The notes beneath the pieces are model-generated. The model had not been told where the DNA came from. It made no database searches and saw nothing but the letters and a program-made list of their open reading frames with translations. Below are positions 61,611-64,000 of a DNA stretch of 64,000 bases, one piece after another (the first letter of the stretch is position 1; every line of letters starts with the position of its first letter). This DNA is from Phycisphaerae bacterium (GTDB lineage: Bacteria; Planctomycetota; Phycisphaerae; Phycisphaerales; UBA1924): NCBI GenBank assembly GCA_022180725.1, contig BQMO01000009.1, forward strand, positions 124,001 through 188,000, read 5' to 3'. A program made the translations under genes and the position numbers.

Positions 61611-61648
61611 TTTTGACTGTTGTGGAGGCTTATCCGCTATTGACCCGC

Positions 61649-63124
<1,476 letters not shown>

Positions 63125-63203
63125 GGGGCGAAAGGATAGGAAGCGGCGCGGGGTGGGCGGGAGTACCGCGGGCGCAGCGGGTGAGTGCCGGGCGGGTGCA
63201 GGT

Positions 63204-64000
63204 TTAGTAAAGGATGCGAACCCGGCCCGGGGAGCCGTTCTGACCGGGGCCAGCGGAGGTGCTGTAGGCCCCGCCGACGCCGCCCTGTCCCGCGGAGGCG
63301 GCGCTGGGCGACACGGAAGAGACGGCCGGGCCGGCGGGACCGGCGCAGCCTGGGCGAATGTCGGGCTGACTGGGGAAGCCGCACCCGCCGGCGTTGTAGG
63401 CCCGGCGTCCGAAGATGCCCGGGTTGCCCGGGGAGTTGACGAAGTTGGCGAGGGAGGCGGAACCCGCGGCACCGCCTTGGCCGTTGGCGGAGGCGGTGGC
63501 GCAGACCGGGGAGCCGATGGGTTCGTCGCCGCCGCCGAGTCCCGGCCCGCCGCCGGTCGCTTGGATGACGAGGAAGCCGTTGATGGTAACGAAGGTGGTG
63601 CCGCCCTGGATGCCGCTGCCGCCGCCGCTGCCGCCGTTCCCGCCGTTGCCGACGAGAATGCCGATATTGTCGCCGGGAACCACGTTGACGATGTGGACGC
63701 CGTAGCCGCCGGACCCGCCGCCGCCGCCGCCGGAGGCGTAGAGCACGTTGCAGACCTGCGGGAGTTGGGTGCCGGAACTCCCGCCGCCGCCGCCTCCCCC
63801 CCAAGCCTCGATGCCGATGGAATAGACCCCCGCGGGAACAATCCAGGAGGTGGACCCGGGCGTGGAGAAGTTCACGATGGTCTCGGGCGGCATCGTGGCG
63901 GTCGATGTCAGCGAACGCCACCACGCGCCGTTGTAGCCCTCGAAGTCGCGCGTGGTCTGGTTGAACCGGATGACGCCCGCGCGGGGCGAGTCGGTATGCC
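63204..64000 (-). CDS. Glycine-rich phage-tail-like surface protein (5' end outside window)
   Basis: The frame is open up to the window end, so the N-terminus is missing. The first visible part, SPRAGVIRFNQTTRDFEGYNGAWWRSL, is the motif found in tail-fibre and surface proteins of phages and bacteria (GxIRYNxxTxxFEGYNGxxW). It is followed by a Gly-rich domain (about 40% Gly; WGGGGGGGSSGTQ, SGGGGGGSGGYG) similar to the anchor or adhesion ends of other surface proteins. No signal peptide can be seen as the start is absent. Likely a structural surface or prophage-like protein; the lack of phage genes nearby favours the former. Confidence 0.65.
   Translation of the reverse strand, partial: HTDSPRAGVIRFNQTTRDFEGYNGAWWRSLTSTATMPPETIVNFSTPGSTSWIVPAGVYSIGIEAWGGGGGGGSSGTQLPQVCNVLYASGGGGGGSGGYGVHIVNVVPGDNIGILVGNGGNGGSGGGSGIQGGTTFVTINGFLVIQATGGGPGLGGGDEPIGSPVCATASANGQGGAAGSASLANFVNSPGNPGIFGRRAYNAGGCGFPSQPDIRPGCAGPAGPAVSSVSPSAASAGQGGVGGAYSTSAGPGQNGSPGRVRILY

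Noticed and set aside
61438..61648. Search for csn2, cas4 or further cas genes next to cas9.
   Set aside because: The region holds only the tracrRNA and then nuoF; the absence supports subtype II-C.

Overview
The window is GC-rich chromosomal DNA (most genes well above 60% GC by eye) from what looks like a member of the Planctomycetota, most likely class Phycisphaerae. Evidence: many secreted proteins end in a PEP-CTERM-like tail of the form (V/I)PAPG..ALLGLGG..RRRR; several others end in a dockerin/EF-hand-like module (DVNCDG..NGVDVE); SUMF1-like, HAF-repeat and DUF4340/Gld proteins occur; there is no sign of plasmid or prophage backbone. This placement is inference from protein style, not from a marker gene.

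Layout. 1-9.2 kb: MFS transporter end, secreted hydrolase, two PEP-CTERM proteins, small membrane proteins, aconitase acnA and a LysR regulator. 9.2-12.2 kb: a SUMF1-like gene translationally coupled to a frame-disrupted repetitive secreted protein. 12.3-17.1 kb: a four-gene Gld-like ABC exporter operon. 17.3-24.5 kb: STAS protein, subtilisin-like protease, then a second copy of the SUMF1-like plus secreted-protein pair. 24.5-29 kb: DinB-like protein, tRNA-Arg(CCU), pseudopilin, PilT-type ATPase, FtsW/RodA. 29-34.2 kb: large secreted zinc protease, a broken HAF-repeat gene, a dockerin-like secreted protein. 34.2-38.8 kb: two PLP enzymes and the NrfHA nitrite reductase. 38.8-41.5 kb: an IS5-type element and a lower-GC island with a MauE-like/cysteine-rich pair behind an octanucleotide repeat. 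41.5-55.5 kb: epimerase, Mrp ATPase, two tandem TPR-GT41 glycosyltransferases, gmk, a lipid kinase, a secreted methyltransferase-like protein, membrane proteins and an esterase. 55.5-61.6 kb: a complete type II-C CRISPR-Cas locus. 61.6-64 kb: nuoF and the end of a glycine-rich protein.

The most complete system is the CRISPR-Cas9 locus: 19 identical 36-nt repeats with 18 spacers, cas2, cas1 and a 1079-aa Cas9 in one overlapping operon, and on the opposite strand, just upstream of cas9, a tracrRNA whose promoter, 36-nt anti-repeat and terminator can all be read. There is no csn2 or cas4. The anti-repeat shows that the array is transcribed toward the cas operon.

Two window-wide patterns stand out. 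At least nine genes have a TANNNT (or near) -10 element only 5-8 nt before the start codon and no Shine-Dalgarno sequence, which suggests leaderless mRNAs. Also, several secreted-protein genes and the transposase are broken by single-base indels, mostly in G/C runs, which may reflect decay, slippage or sequencing error.
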